A DNA stretch of 64,000 nucleotides, taken from positions 124,001 through 188,000 of the forward strand of contig NZ_JANRHG010000003.1 of assembly GCF_024733845.1 (NCBI RefSeq), in the 5' to 3' direction. Each line of letters opens with the position of its first letter. Positions within the stretch are counted from its first letter, which is position 1. Source of the DNA: Neomoorella sulfitireducens. GTDB lineage: Bacteria > Bacillota > DSM-521 > Neomoorellales > Neomoorellaceae. The notes beneath the pieces are model-generated. The model was given only the letters and a program-made list of their open reading frames with translations, had not been told where the DNA came from and did not search any database. Positions 43,568 to 53,816 of the stretch are shown here, piece after piece. A program made the translations under genes and the position numbers.

Positions 43568-46500
43568 ATGAGCCGTTACAGCGAAAATGCGCTGGTTGAA
43601 CAGCCGGCCATCGTCCTGTTCCGGGAGCTGGGCTGGGATACCGTCAACTGCTTTCACGAAACCCTGGGAGTAGCGGGGACCCTCGGCCGGGAGACCACTG
43701 CCGAGGTGGTCCTCACCCGGTATCTCCGCGCCGCCCTGGAAAAGCTCAACCCGGATGCGGACAGCGAGGCCATCAGTCTGGCCATCGAGGAAATCGTCAA
43801 GGACCGCAGCAGCCTGAATCCCGTCCAGGCCAACCGGGAAGTTTACAAGCTCCTGAAAGAAGGGGTCAGGGTTACATATAAGAACGGTGAGGGCGAGGAG
43901 ACGGACGAGGTAGTGAGGGTCATCAACTGGAAAGAACCCGTAAACAACCATTTCCTCCTCGCCTCCCAGCTCTGGATATCCGGCGAAATCTACAAGCGCC
44001 GCGCCGACCTTGTCGGCTTTGTCAACGGCATCCCTCTCGTCTTTATCGAGCTTAAGGCCACCCACCGCAGGTTGGAAGATGCTTACAATAGGAACTTGCG
44101 TGACTACAAAGGGACCATACCCCAGGTCTTCTGGTATAACGGCTTCATCATCCTCTCCAACGGCAGCCAGAGCCGCATCGGCAGCATGAGCGCTGCCTGG
44201 GAGCACTTCGCCGAATGGAAGAAGATCAACAGCGAGGGCGAGGAAGGAATCGTCTCCCTGGAAACCATCATCCGCGGCACCTGTGCCAGGGATAAACTCC
44301 TGGATATCGTGGAGAACTTCACCCTGTTCAGCGACGCCGGCGGCTCCTTAGTTAAATTGATAGCCAAGAATCACCAGTACCTCGGCGTCAACAACGCCAT
44401 TGAAGCGGTGAAAAAGATACAGGAGAATAAAGGCCGCCTGGGAGTGTTCTGGCATACCCAGGGTTCCGGAAAGTCGTATTCCATGATCTTCTTCTGCCAG
44501 AAGGTATTGCGCAGATTGCCCGGCAACTGGACCTTTGTCATCGTCACCGACCGGGCGGAACTGGACGACCAGATTTACAAGAACTTTGCCTCAGCCGGGG
44601 CCGTGATCGAGAAAAAGGTCCAGGCGGAAAGCTGCCGGCACTTAAAAGAGCTGCTGGCAGAGGATCACCGCATGGTGTTCACCCTCATCCAGAAGTTTCA
44701 GAGCGAAGGCGAGGGTAAGTATCCCAAGATAACCGACCGGGACGACATCATCGTGCTGGTGGACGAAGCCCACCGCAGCCAGTACGACACCCTTGCCGCC
44801 AATATGCGCTCTGCCATGCCCAGTGCTTCCTTTATCGCCTTTACCGGGACCCCGCTGATGGCCGGCGAGGAAAAGACCAGGGAAGTGTTCGGCGATTATG
44901 TATCCATCTATAACTTCCGCCAGTCCGTTGAGGACCGGGCCACCGTTCCCCTTTATTATGAGAACCGCATCCCGGAACTCCAGCTTATCAATGAAAACCT
45001 CAACGATGACATCCAGGACATAATCGACAGTGCCGATTTGAGCGAAGAAGCGGAAAAGAAGCTGGAACGGGAATTTGCCCGGCAGTACCACCTGATTACC
45101 CGGGACGACCGGTTGGAAACCATTGCCGGGGATATCGTCAAGCATTTCATGAACCGCGGCGAGATGGGCAAGGCCATGGTGGTAAGCATTGACAGGTTTA
45201 CTGCCGTCAAGATGTATGACAAGGTCCGGAAACACTGGCAGAAGTATATGAATGAACTGCAGAAACAGCTTGCCAAATGCGAACTCGAAGAAGCTGCCGA
45301 GATAAGGAAGAAACTGGACTACATGAAGGAAACCGACATGGCGGTGGTTGTATCTTCCGGCCAGAATGAAGCCGAAGCATTCCGGCAAAAGGGGCTCAAT
45401 ATCCTGCCGCACCGCAGGCGCATGGCAACCGAGGACCTGGACACCAGGTTTAAAGACTCTAGGGACCCTTTAAGAATCGTTTTTGTCTGTGCCATGTGGC
45501 TGACGGGTTTTGACGCGCCGGCCGTTAACACCATTTATCTAGACAAACCTATGAAGAACCATACCCTGATGCAGACCATCGCCCGGGCGAACCGGGTTTT
45601 CAAGGATAAGACTTGCGGTACTATAGTCGACTATATAGGCGTATTCCGCGACCTGCAAAAGGCCCTTGCCATCTATGCCACCCCCGCAGCAGGCGGGAAA
45701 GTGGACACGCCGGTTAAAGATAAGGCGGCGCTACTGGAAGAGTTAAAGAAGGCCATAGCCGAAACGACTGCTTTTTGTACTGATAAGGGTATAGATGTGG
45801 GAAGGCTTTTAAGGGCCAGGGATCTCGAACTCGTCCGCCTGCTGGACGACGCTGTTGAATGCCTGGTGGTGAACGACGAGACGAAGCAAAAGTTCCTGTT
45901 CCTGGCAGGGGACGTTGGCAAGCTTTACAGGGCAATCCTGCCGGACCCGGCGGCGTTTGCATTCGCTGAACACAAGAACCTTTTCGCCTGTATTGCCGAC
46001 AAGATCCGGGCGCTGGCGCCTCCGGCCGATATTTCAGGAGTAATGGCCGGTATTGAAGAGGTGCTTGACCGGTCTATTGCCGCTGAAGGGTATATTATCC
46101 ACGAAGATCCTGCCGGTTACAGCACGAGAGTAGACCTGAGCCAGATTGATTTTGAGGCTTTGCGAAGGCACTTTGATAAATCCCGGAAGCATACGGAAGT
46201 CGAGAAGCTAAAAGGAATGATCGGCGCCAAACTGAACCTGCTGGTACGCCTGAACAGGAGCCGGATTGATTTTGCCGAGAGGTTCCAGAAGATGATCGAT
46301 GAATATAACAGCGGCGCTTATAATATTGATATCCTGTATCAAAAGCTGCTGGCCTTTGCACAGGAACTCAATGAGGAAGAAAAGCGGGGGATAGCAGAAC
46401 AGCTCACCGAGGAAGAGCTGGCGATGTTCGATATCCTCACCAAACCCGAACCGGAACTCACCGGTAAAGAGAAGGCTCAGGTAAAGAAAGTAGTTCGAGA

Positions 46501-46720
46501 GCTTCTGGCAACCCTGAAGAGGGAGAAATTGGTCCTCGATTGGCGAAAACGCCAGCAGACCAGGGCGGCGGTTTTGATCACAATACAGGATTATCTTGAC
46601 CGGGGACTGCCGCGCGTTTACACTCCTGAGATATTCGAGCGGAAGTGTAATCAGGTGTACCAGCACATATATGATAGCTATTTCGGTGCCGGTCGCAGTA
46701 TATACAGCAAGGCAAGTTAG
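43568..46720 (+). CDS. hsdR: Type I restriction endonuclease subunit HsdR
   Basis: 1050 residues. The N-terminal nuclease has RADLVGFVNGIPLVFIELKA near residues 145-160 (D...E-L-K), followed by superfamily 2 translocase motifs: WHTQGSGKSYSM near 294-305, LVDEAHRSQ near 397-405, and an AFTGTPL motif III. The C-terminal helical domain should contact HsdM. It pumps DNA and cuts at random distance when unmethylated sites are found. The frame is complete and no stop or key-residue loss was seen, so the system is probably active. Confidence 0.95.
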   Translation: MSRYSENALVEQPAIVLFRELGWDTVNCFHETLGVAGTLGRETTAEVVLTRYLRAALEKLNPDADSEAISLAIEEIVKDRSSLNPVQANREVYKLLKEGVRVTYKNGEGEETDEVVRVINWKEPVNNHFLLASQLWISGEIYKRRADLVGFVNGIPLVFIELKATHRRLEDAYNRNLRDYKGTIPQVFWYNGFIILSNGSQSRIGSMSAAWEHFAEWKKINSEGEEGIVSLETIIRGTCARDKLLDIVENFTLFSDAGGSLVKLIAKNHQYLGVNNAIEAVKKIQENKGRLGVFWHTQGSGKSYSMIFFCQKVLRRLPGNWTFVIVTDRAELDDQIYKNFASAGAVIEKKVQAESCRHLKELLAEDHRMVFTLIQKFQSEGEGKYPKITDRDDIIVLVDEAHRSQYDTLAANMRSAMPSASFIAFTGTPLMAGEEKTREVFGDYVSIYNFRQSVEDRATVPLYYENRIPELQLINENLNDDIQDIIDSADLSEEAEKKLEREFARQYHLITRDDRLETIAGDIVKHFMNRGEMGKAMVVSIDRFTAVKMYDKVRKHWQKYMNELQKQLAKCELEEAAEIRKKLDYMKETDMAVVVSSGQNEAEAFRQKGLNILPHRRRMATEDLDTRFKDSRDPLRIVFVCAMWLTGFDAPAVNTIYLDKPMKNHTLMQTIARANRVFKDKTCGTIVDYIGVFRDLQKALAIYATPAAGGKVDTPVKDKAALLEELKKAIAETTAFCTDKGIDVGRLLRARDLELVRLLDDAVECLVVNDETKQKFLFLAGDVGKLYRAILPDPAAFAFAEHKNLFACIADKIRALAPPADISGVMAGIEEVLDRSIAAEGYIIHEDPAGYSTRVDLSQIDFEALRRHFDKSRKHTEVEKLKGMIGAKLNLLVRLNRSRIDFAERFQKMIDEYNSGAYNIDILYQKLLAFAQELNEEEKRGIAEQLTEEELAMFDILTKPEPELTGKEKAQVKKVVRELLATLKREKLVLDWRKRQQTRAAVLITIQDYLDRGLPRVYTPEIFERKCNQVYQHIYDSYFGAGRSIYSKAS

Positions 46721-46748
46721 GGTGGAAAATAGTCCTGCTTGGTGCTGA

Positions 46749-46775
46749 GGCCGGCTATTTTGTACCGGCCTTTTG
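46749..46775 (+). terminator. Rho-independent terminator of the hsd operon
   Basis: GGCCGG (46749-46754) pairs with CCGGCC (46765-46770) around a ten-base loop, followed by TTTTG. Confidence 0.8.
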
Positions 46776-46910
46776 TTGAGTACATATCGTCAATGCGAAG
46801 CAGCTCGCTTACAAACGTTTAAAACGGACCAATTAAGTTCGCAGGTTGTATTTCTCATCATTAAGTTTTACAATAAAGTTGGAGGTAAGGCAAAAGAGAG
46901 GTGTGGGTTA

Positions 46911-47168
46911 ATGCCGACGGTGAAGGTTTCCGCTAAGGGTCAAGTGGTTATTCCTGCTCAATTACGCCAAAAATATGGTCTCCAGGCGCCGGGAAGGGCG
47001 ATAATTACAGAGAAGGAAGGGCAAATCGTTATTACCCCTGCCCCGGTTGATCCCGTTAAAGATGCGCGAGGCATGTTGAAAGGTAAGCAATCATTGATAA
47101 AAACCCATACCGCCTATAAGCGGGAAGAACGTAAATTAGAGGAAGATCATGAACGGCAGTTACCATAA
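46911..47168 (+). CDS. AbrB/MazE-type antitoxin
   Basis: 85 residues from ATG 46911; the longer frame from 46773 has no ribosome site. The SpoVT/AbrB swapped-hairpin fold is clear in VKVSAKGQVVIPAQLRQKYG and RAIITEKEGQIVITPAP. The C-terminal half is charged and should wrap the toxin. The end overlaps the start of a PIN-domain toxin by 20 bases, so translation is coupled. It should repress its own promoter together with the toxin. Confidence 0.9.
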   Translation: MPTVKVSAKGQVVIPAQLRQKYGLQAPGRAIITEKEGQIVITPAPVDPVKDARGMLKGKQSLIKTHTAYKREERKLEEDHERQLP

Positions 47169-47577
47169 ATATTTTGTTCTTGACACATATGCCGTCATTT
47201 GTTACCTGGAGGATGAAACCGGAGCTGAAGAAGTAGCTCTGCTACTAAAGAAGGCCGGGGACAACAATGTGCGGCTATTCATGACGTGGATAAATTTAGG
47301 TGAAGTATATTACCGGGTATACCGGAAATATGGAAAAATAGAAGCTGAAAAGGTACTGGAAACGGTAAAAAAGTGGCCGGTAGAGTTTTTAGCAGGTGAC
47401 GAAGATTTAACGATGATGGCCGCCAGGGTAAAGGCATCCTGTGCTCTGTCTTATGCCGATGCTTATGCCATTGCTGTGGCATTAAAGAAAAAAGCTGCTG
47501 TAGTGACTGGTGATCCGGAAATAAAGAATGCCAGCGTTAAACTGGGCTTCCCCTTAATCTGGCTGGGCCGGGATTAA
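47149..47577 (+). CDS. vapC: VapC-type PIN-domain toxin
   Basis: 142 residues. Four conserved acids of a PIN ribonuclease are visible: VLDTYAVICYLEDE near residues 10-23, NLGEVYYRVYRK near 49-60, LSYADAYAIAVAL near 102-114 and VTGDPEIKN near 121-129. PIN toxins cut tRNA or rRNA when freed from the antitoxin encoded just before. The pair stands between the hsd operon terminator and priA. Confidence 0.9.
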   Translation: MNGSYHKYFVLDTYAVICYLEDETGAEEVALLLKKAGDNNVRLFMTWINLGEVYYRVYRKYGKIEAEKVLETVKKWPVEFLAGDEDLTMMAARVKASCALSYADAYAIAVALKKKAAVVTGDPEIKNASVKLGFPLIWLGRD

Positions 47578-47604
47578 CCGGGAGCAGCCCGGCTTAAATC
47601 ATCC

Positions 47605-47634
47605 TTTAACCAATAGTGACAATCCTGTTATAAT
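47605..47634 (+). promoter_or_regulatory. Probable promoter of the priA operon
   Basis: TATAAT at 47629-47634 with a weak -35 TTTAAC at 47605-47610 (spacer 18), then AGGAGGGGG before TTG 47671. Confidence 0.5.
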
Positions 47635-47670
47635 GAATATAATAGATCAGTTAACCAGGAGGGGGTCGAG

Positions 47671-50085
47671 TTGGCGAATTTGCTGGTAGAAGTAGCCGTT
47701 AACTCGGCCCCTGTTTACGCCGGAAGTAACACTGGTACGCTAACTTATACGGTCCCGCCGGAGCTTGCTTCCCGGGTGAAAGAGGGCTCGCTGGTCCTGG
47801 TCCCGGTGGGAAAGCGATTGGTCACAGGAGTGGTAGTCGCCCTTCCGGATACAACGGACCGGAGCGGGTTAAAGGACATCAGCGCTTTGCTGGAGGGGGA
47901 TTTCCTGCCGCCGGGGATGATTGAACTTGGCCGCTACCTGGCAGGGCGTTATTTGTATCCACTGGCCGTGGCCATTACTGCCCTCCTGCCGCCGGCAACA
48001 GGCCGGCGCTTAGAGCGCCGGTGGTGCTGGCTGCCGGCCGCAGGAGGCGAAACGGAAGAGGCGTTAAAGCTGGCCAGCTGCCTGCCCGTGCCGGCCGGAG
48101 CCGTGGCCGCCTACCTGGCCGGCCGCCGGGTAGCCGGGGAAGACCGGTTACGGCAGTTCGGTCACCGGCAGGAGCTTATCAAGGTATTAACCGCGCTAAA
48201 ATCCCACGGCCTGATCCGGGAAGAATGGTCCTGGCGCGGGTCACCCCATGAGAGACAAACCCGCTGGGTAATACCCGGGGAAGGAGCGGCCGCGAGGATA
48301 GAATTCCTGGTAAAAAAAGCTCCGCGCCAGGCGGCTATCCTGAAGAGCCTCCTGGACGGCGGCCCCCGGCCGGTCGCCGGCCTTGCTGCCAGCGGGGGAT
48401 ACACCGCCTTAAAACGCCTGGAAGAACAGGGGCTAATTAAAATTACCCCGTTACCACCCGCAGTTCATAAGGGGACAGGCTCGCAAATAAAACTTAATTC
48501 GGCTCAAGAAAAAGCCGCGGGGTGTATCAACGCCGCCCTGGGACGGGGGGGTACCTTTTTACTCCACGGTGTTACCGGCAGCGGTAAAACCGAGGTCTAC
48601 CTGCACTGTGCCGCAGAGGCTCTTGCCAGGGGCTACCAGGTTTTATTCCTAGTTCCGGAACACTCCCTGATTCCCCAGATGGTGACCCGGGTAAAGGAAA
48701 GGCTGGGGGAAGAAGCGGCGGTTGTTCACGGGGAACTGGCTGCCGGCGAAAGGGCAACCGTGTGGGAGCAGGCCCGCCGGGGAGAAGCTAGGGTTATAAC
48801 GGGCACCCGCTCGGCCCTTTTTACCCCCATGCCGCGCCTGGGCCTCATCGTTGTTGATGAAGAACACGCCGGCAGCTACAAGCAGGATGCTGCGCCCCGG
48901 TATGACGCCCGCGAGGTGGCCATCAAGCGGGGGCAACTGGAAGGAGCGGTGGTGGTCCTGGGGAGCGCCACCCCGAGCACTGAGATATTTTACCTGGCCC
49001 GGCAGGGTAAAATAAAGCTGTTAGAGCTGCCCCGGCGGCCGGGAAATGTAAACCTCCCCCGGGTGGAAATAGTTGATTTGCGGGCCGAATTCCGGGCCGG
49101 CCACCAGGGTGTTTTGAGCCGGCGCCTGGAGCAGGGCATATCGGGTGCGCTGGCAGCAGGAAGACAGGTTATTCTGTTTTTAAACCGGCGCGGCTACGCC
49201 CACTATATCCTTTGCCGCCACTGCGGCCACGTTCCTTTGTGCCGGCATTGTGCCGTGGCCCTTACCTACCACCGGGACGGCACCCTGCGCTGCCATTATT
49301 GCGGCTACATAGAAAAAGGGGGAACCCGGTGTCCCGTATGCGGCGGCAACCTGGTGCGTTTAGGTTCCGGCACCCAGCGGGTGGAAGAAGAAGCGCGGGC
49401 TTTATGGCCCGGGGCCAGGATCTTACGAGCCGATGGGGATACGACGGCCAGGAAGGGCCGGTGGGAAGAGATCTATCATACCTTTGCTGACGGCCAGGCC
49501 GATATCCTTGTCGGGACCCAGACCATTACCAAAGGCATGGATTTTCCCGGTGTCGCCCTGGTGGGTGTGGTTAACGCCGATTTGTCCCTGTACCAGCCGG
49601 ACTTTCGCGCCCGGGAACGTACCTTCCAGCTGTTAACCCAGGTAGCCGGCCGGGCAGGCCGCCGGGCCGTAGCGGGTGAAGTCATTATTCAGACTTATAA
49701 CCCCCACGACCCGGCCATTACCCTGGCTGCGATCCAGGATTATAATAAGTTTTACGAGCAGGAGATAGGCATGCGCCACCGCCTGTGCTATCCTCCCTTT
49801 ATAAAATTGGTGCGCCTGGGTTTTACCGGTCCTGATGAAGCCGGGGTTATTGAAACTGCCCATGAGGTGGCCGGGTTAATTAACAGTAAAGGGAGCAAAA
49901 TCCAGGTCCTGGGCCCGGCTCCCGGTTACCCGTCCCGGGTTAAGGATCATTACCGCTGGCAGCTGATCCTCAAAGTACCCGGCTGGTCGCGTTATAAGCA
50001 TCACCTGGCTGAAACCCTGGCAGCATACCGTAACCGCCATAATGTCCGCATGATAGTAGATGTAGGCCCTATTAATCCCTGGTAA
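47671..50085 (+). CDS. priA: Primosomal helicase PriA
   Basis: 804 residues from TTG 47671, ribosome site AGGAGGGGG. An N-terminal 3'-DNA-binding domain precedes helicase motifs [13 protein letters not shown] near residues 292-304, [14 protein letters not shown] near 392-405 and GSATPS. A double zinc cluster follows with [17 protein letters not shown] and [19 protein letters not shown], eight cysteines in all. PriA reloads the replicative helicase at stalled forks. The order priA-def-fmt is conserved in Firmicutes. Normal length, no anomaly. Confidence 0.97.
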   Translation: MANLLVEVAVNSAPVYAGSNTGTLTYTVPPELASRVKEGSLVLVPVGKRLVTGVVVALPDTTDRSGLKDISALLEGDFLPPGMIELGRYLAGRYLYPLAVAITALLPPATGRRLERRWCWLPAAGGETEEALKLASCLPVPAGAVAAYLAGRRVAGEDRLRQFGHRQELIKVLTALKSHGLIREEWSWRGSPHERQTRWVIPGEGAAARIEFLVKKAPRQAAILKSLLDGGPRPVAGLAASGGYTALKRLEEQGLIKITPLPPAVHKGTGSQIKLNSAQEKAAGCINAALGRGGTFLLHGVTGSGKTEVYLHCAAEALARGYQVLFLVPEHSLIPQMVTRVKERLGEEAAVVHGELAAGERATVWEQARRGEARVITGTRSALFTPMPRLGLIVVDEEHAGSYKQDAAPRYDAREVAIKRGQLEGAVVVLGSATPSTEIFYLARQGKIKLLELPRRPGNVNLPRVEIVDLRAEFRAGHQGVLSRRLEQGISGALAAGRQVILFLNRRGYAHYILCRHCGHVPLCRHCAVALTYHRDGTLRCHYCGYIEKGGTRCPVCGGNLVRLGSGTQRVEEEARALWPGARILRADGDTTARKGRWEEIYHTFADGQADILVGTQTITKGMDFPGVALVGVVNADLSLYQPDFRARERTFQLLTQVAGRAGRRAVAGEVIIQTYNPHDPAITLAAIQDYNKFYEQEIGMRHRLCYPPFIKLVRLGFTGPDEAGVIETAHEVAGLINSKGSKIQVLGPAPGYPSRVKDHYRWQLILKVPGWSRYKHHLAETLAAYRNRHNVRMIVDVGPINPW

Positions 50086-50101
50086 CTGGAGGCAAAGAAA
50101 G

Positions 50102-50569
50102 TTGGCTATTCACCAGATATTAATCCACCCTGACCCCATTTTACGGGAAAAGTCGCAGGCAGTTAAAAGGATTACCCCCAACATCTGGAAACTATTGGAC
50201 AACCTGGCCGATACCATGTACGACGCTCCCGGGGTGGGCCTGGCTGCTCCCCAGATCGGGGTCTTAAAGCGGGTTATTGTCGTTGATGTAGGTGAGGGTC
50301 TAATCGAGCTCATAAATCCGGAAATAATAGCAGCCGGCGGAAGGGATGTAGGACCAGAGGGTTGCCTGAGCGTTCCCGGAGCCCAGGGAGAAGTCCCGCG
50401 GGCGGCAACCGTAACCGTAAGGGGCCTGGACCGCCATGGTAAAGAGAGGGAGATAAGGGCAGAAGGCCTCCTGGCGCGTGCCCTGCAGCATGAGATCGAC
50501 CACCTGGACGGGGTATTGTTTATCGACAAAGTCGTGCGCTGGCTGGAAAGCACTCCGGAGGAGCGATAG
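50102..50569 (+). CDS. def: Peptide deformylase
   Basis: 155 residues from TTG 50102. The three conserved motifs are intact: [10 protein letters not shown] near residues 42-51, EGCLSVPG near 87-94 with the metal-binding cysteine, and QHEIDHLDG near 130-138 with the two histidines and catalytic glutamate. It removes the formyl group from new proteins, complementing the formyltransferase encoded next. The stop and the fmt ATG nearly touch (one base between), indicating coupling. Confidence 0.97.
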   Translation: MAIHQILIHPDPILREKSQAVKRITPNIWKLLDNLADTMYDAPGVGLAAPQIGVLKRVIVVDVGEGLIELINPEIIAAGGRDVGPEGCLSVPGAQGEVPRAATVTVRGLDRHGKEREIRAEGLLARALQHEIDHLDGVLFIDKVVRWLESTPEER

Positions 50570-50570
50570 T

Positions 50571-51506
50571 ATGCGCCTAGTCTTTATGGGTACGCCGGAT
50601 TTTGCCGTACCCTCCCTGAAAGCCCTGCTAGGTTCCAGACATGAGATTACCGGCGTGGTCACGCAGCCCGACCGCCCCCGGGGCAGGGGGAAAAAACTCC
50701 AGCCTCCCCCGGTTAAAGAAGTGGCGGCAGCGGCGGGGTTGCCGGTATGCCAGCCGGCAAACATGAAAGAGGGAGAATTTTTAACCCTGCTCAAGGAGTG
50801 GCGGCCCGAAGTCATTGTGGTTGTTGCCTTCGGCCGTATCTTGCCGCAGGAAATCCTGGACTTGCCGTTGAAGGGTTGTATCAACCTGCACGCTTCCCTT
50901 TTACCCCGCTACCGGGGAGCGGCTCCCATCCACCGGGCGGTAATGAACGGCGAAACAGAAACCGGGGTAACTACCATGTGGATGGTTTCCCGGCTGGACG
51001 CCGGCGATATCATCCTTCAGGAGAAACTTTCCATTGGCCCTGATGCTACCACCGGGGAAATCCACGACCGGCTGGCCGTCATGGGTGCAGGGCTCCTGGA
51101 AAATACCCTTGACCTGGTGGCCGCCAGCCGGGCACCCCGGCAGCCCCAGGATGAAGCCCTGGCCACCTACGCCCCGCCCCTGAGGCCGGAAGAAGAAATG
51201 ATTAACTGGGAGCAGCCGGCAGAAACAATCTATAACCTCATCCGCGGCTTGAACCCCTGGCCGGGAGCCTACACCCTGCGGGCCGGGGAACGCCTGAAGG
51301 TTTATGGCGCCAGGATTTTAGATGCGGCAGCCGCCGGGGTGCCGGGCCAGGTGGTGGCGGTAACGGGTGAAGGTTTTGTCGTCCAGGCGGGCAGGGGCAG
51401 GCTCCTCATCACTGCCGTCCAGCCCCAGGGGAAAAAGATTATGCCGGCGGACGCCTACCTGCGGGGGTATCCCCTGACAATGGGAGAGGTGCTGGGATGC
51501 GGATAA
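50571..51506 (+). CDS. fmt: Methionyl-tRNA formyltransferase
   Basis: 311 residues from ATG 50571; the longer frame upstream overlaps def and is not needed. N-terminal formyl-transferase domain: MRLVFMGTPDFAVPSLKAL, then INLHASLLPRYRGAAPIHRA with the catalytic Asn-His pair and later Asp. A C-terminal OB-like domain (LIRGLNPWPGAYT) holds tRNA. It formylates initiator Met-tRNA with 10-formyl-THF. The end overlaps the DUF116 gene by ten bases. Confidence 0.97.
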   Translation: MRLVFMGTPDFAVPSLKALLGSRHEITGVVTQPDRPRGRGKKLQPPPVKEVAAAAGLPVCQPANMKEGEFLTLLKEWRPEVIVVVAFGRILPQEILDLPLKGCINLHASLLPRYRGAAPIHRAVMNGETETGVTTMWMVSRLDAGDIILQEKLSIGPDATTGEIHDRLAVMGAGLLENTLDLVAASRAPRQPQDEALATYAPPLRPEEEMINWEQPAETIYNLIRGLNPWPGAYTLRAGERLKVYGARILDAAAAGVPGQVVAVTGEGFVVQAGRGRLLITAVQPQGKKIMPADAYLRGYPLTMGEVLGCG

Positions 51507-52303
51507 AAAAGCGTCTTTTTATCGGTTTGCTGGCCCTGAGCCTTTTATTTATAACTGCCGTGCTGGCAGGCAGCTGGTATCTCCTGGTTCACCATACCGG
51601 CATGCTCAATCGCATCCTCCTGGTCCTGGGGGTTTTTACCCTGGTCCTCCTTTTCCTTATTATTGCCCTGGGGATCGTCGGGCTGGTATGGATTCTCTGG
51701 CAGGAGCGCAGCCTCCCCTTCTTCCGGCGCCTGGGATTGATAGCCGTTAATACCCTTTTTCCTATAGCTTTGGCCCTGGGAAGGCGCCTGGGAGTAAAGG
51801 AAAATAATATTAAAGCCTCCTTTATTGAAATGAACAACCAGCTGGTGCGCCTCCAGGGCCTACGTATCGAGCCCGGGAAAATTCTCCTCCTGGCTCCCCA
51901 TTGCCTGCAGTGGAGCGATTGCCCCCATAAAATTACCATTGACGTTTATAACTGCCGCCGCTGTGGTCGTTGCCCTGTGGATTCCCTTCATGCCGTGGCT
52001 GAAAAGTACTGTGTCCGCCTGGCCGTGGCCACCGGGGGCACCCTGGCCCGGCATTTTGTCAAACAATACCGGCCCCGGGCGGTAGTGGCCATTGCCTGCG
52101 AGCGCGATTTAACCAGTGGTATCCAGGATACCCAGCCCATGCCTGTGCTGGGAATATTGAATTTGAGGCCCCATGGACCATGCCTCAATACCCAGGTTAA
52201 TATAAGCCAGGTTGAGCAGGCCATTGAGTTTTTCCTGTATGGTAAACCAATCAGCAAACCCCAGGTATGCAGTGAAGGCTGGGGCGTCAGCAGCAGTGTA
52301 TAG
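51497..52303 (+). CDS. DUF116 membrane-anchored protein
   Basis: 268 residues. Two N-terminal membrane helices (about 8-28 and 42-68) precede a DUF116 domain with several conserved cysteines: WSDCPHKITIDVYNCRRCGR, CPVDSLHAVAEKYC, AIACERDL and GPCLNTQV. The cysteines suggest metal or iron-sulfur binding. Members are found in acetogens, sulfate reducers and archaea; no function is established. The ten-base overlap with fmt indicates coupled translation in the priA-rsmB operon. Confidence 0.9.
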   Translation: MRIKKRLFIGLLALSLLFITAVLAGSWYLLVHHTGMLNRILLVLGVFTLVLLFLIIALGIVGLVWILWQERSLPFFRRLGLIAVNTLFPIALALGRRLGVKENNIKASFIEMNNQLVRLQGLRIEPGKILLLAPHCLQWSDCPHKITIDVYNCRRCGRCPVDSLHAVAEKYCVRLAVATGGTLARHFVKQYRPRAVVAIACERDLTSGIQDTQPMPVLGILNLRPHGPCLNTQVNISQVEQAIEFFLYGKPISKPQVCSEGWGVSSSV

Positions 52304-52355
52304 AAGTCCCGTCGCCGGTTTTACCGGAAACTTTTCGTAAGGAGGTAACAACGGG

Positions 52356-53717
52356 TTGAAACTCAGGCCAGCCGCCTCGGCCCGGGAGGCAGCCTTGCAG
52401 GTAATTTACCGGGTGACGGAGGAGGGGGCCTTCGCTGGCCTTGCCCTGGATGAAGTCCTTAAAGCCTCCGGCCTTGAGGGTCGCGAACGTACCCTGGCTA
52501 CGGAGCTGGCCTACAGCACCATCAAGGCATGGCATACCCTTGACTGGGCCGTAAGCCTTTTTTTAAAATACCCCCTGGCAAAACTCCCGCCTTGGATCCG
52601 CTGCCTTTTACGCCTGGGCGGCGCCCAGGTCATGTTTTTTCCACGGATACCGGCGCGGGCGGCCATTTATGAAACGGTAGAACTGGCCAAAAAATACGGG
52701 CACCGGGGTACGGCAGGTCTGGTAAACGGTGTCCTGCGCAACCTGGAACGCCGCAAAGTTAATCTGCCGTTTCCTGATCCGGAGATGGACCCTGCTGGTT
52801 ACCTTTCCTTACGCTATTATCACCCCCGCTGGCTGGTAGAGAAATGGCTGGCGCAGTTTGGCTATGAAGAGACAGAAGGGCTCTGCCGCGCGGATAATGA
52901 ACCGGCTCCCCTGGTTATCCGCGTCAATACCCTGAAGACGACAAGGGACAGCCTGGCCGCGCGCCTCGGCGACGAGGGTGTATCGACAAGGCCTGCCGCC
53001 TATGCCCCGGAGGGCCTTATAATTGAAGGCCTGGGGGCGGTAGAAGCCAGCCCTTCCTTCCGGGAGGGGCTGTTCTATGTCCAGGATGAAGGCTCCCAGC
53101 TGGTGAGCCATGCTTTAAAGCCGGCCCCGGGGTCTTTTGTCATTGATGCCAGCGCCGCCCCCGGCGGCAAGACCACGCACCTGGCCCAGCTTATGGCCGG
53201 CCGGGGTACTATCCTCGCCTGTGACGTCCATCCTTCCCGCCTGGAACTAATTAAGGAAAACTGCCGGCGCCTCGGGGTAACCTGCGTGCAAACGGTCCTG
53301 GCAGATGCCCGTGAGCTGGGTGAACGGTACCCCGGCCGTGCCGATTATTTGCTTATAGATGCGCCCTGCTCCGGGCTGGGAGTGTTACGCCGGCGGCCTG
53401 ATGCCCGCTGGCGTAAGGAACTGGCCGGGATTAAGGAGATGGCCCGGCTGCAGCTGGAGATTCTCCTGGGAGCCAGGCGGGCTTTAAAGCCGGGCGGGAT
53501 TTTAGTATACAGCACCTGCTCCCTGGCCCCGGAGGAAAACCAGGAAGTCGTCCGGCAGTTCCTGGACCGGGCGCGGGAATTTTCCCTCGCCTCCCTGCAA
53601 CCTTGGCTCCCGGCCGTACCGCCTGACCTGGAGACTGCTGCCCGTCAGGGATGGTTACAGTTTCTACCCCAGCGTCACGGTACAGACGGGTTTTTTATGG
53701 CGCGTTTAAAAAGGTAA
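52356..53717 (+). CDS. rsmB: 16S rRNA m5C967 methyltransferase RsmB
   Basis: 453 residues from TTG 52356, ribosome site AAGGAGGT. An N-terminal NusB-like domain (AREAALQVIYRVTEEGAFAG) is followed by the SAM domain: DASAAPGGKTTHLAQLM near residues 263-279, DAPCSGLGVLRRRPDARW near 335-352 with one catalytic cysteine, and YSTCSLAPEENQ near 386-397 with the other. It methylates cytosine in helix 31 of 16S rRNA. Normal length; last gene before the agr-like insertion. Confidence 0.96.
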   Translation: MKLRPAASAREAALQVIYRVTEEGAFAGLALDEVLKASGLEGRERTLATELAYSTIKAWHTLDWAVSLFLKYPLAKLPPWIRCLLRLGGAQVMFFPRIPARAAIYETVELAKKYGHRGTAGLVNGVLRNLERRKVNLPFPDPEMDPAGYLSLRYYHPRWLVEKWLAQFGYEETEGLCRADNEPAPLVIRVNTLKTTRDSLAARLGDEGVSTRPAAYAPEGLIIEGLGAVEASPSFREGLFYVQDEGSQLVSHALKPAPGSFVIDASAAPGGKTTHLAQLMAGRGTILACDVHPSRLELIKENCRRLGVTCVQTVLADARELGERYPGRADYLLIDAPCSGLGVLRRRPDARWRKELAGIKEMARLQLEILLGARRALKPGGILVYSTCSLAPEENQEVVRQFLDRAREFSLASLQPWLPAVPPDLETAARQGWLQFLPQRHGTDGFFMARLKR

Positions 53718-53816
53718 AAACTGGAACAGGATTTTATCCCTTTATGAAGAATAAAACCTATATGCCCGTACTACCATTGTTGAAGGGTAATTTGGATGCT
53801 TTAAGGAGGAAAATGT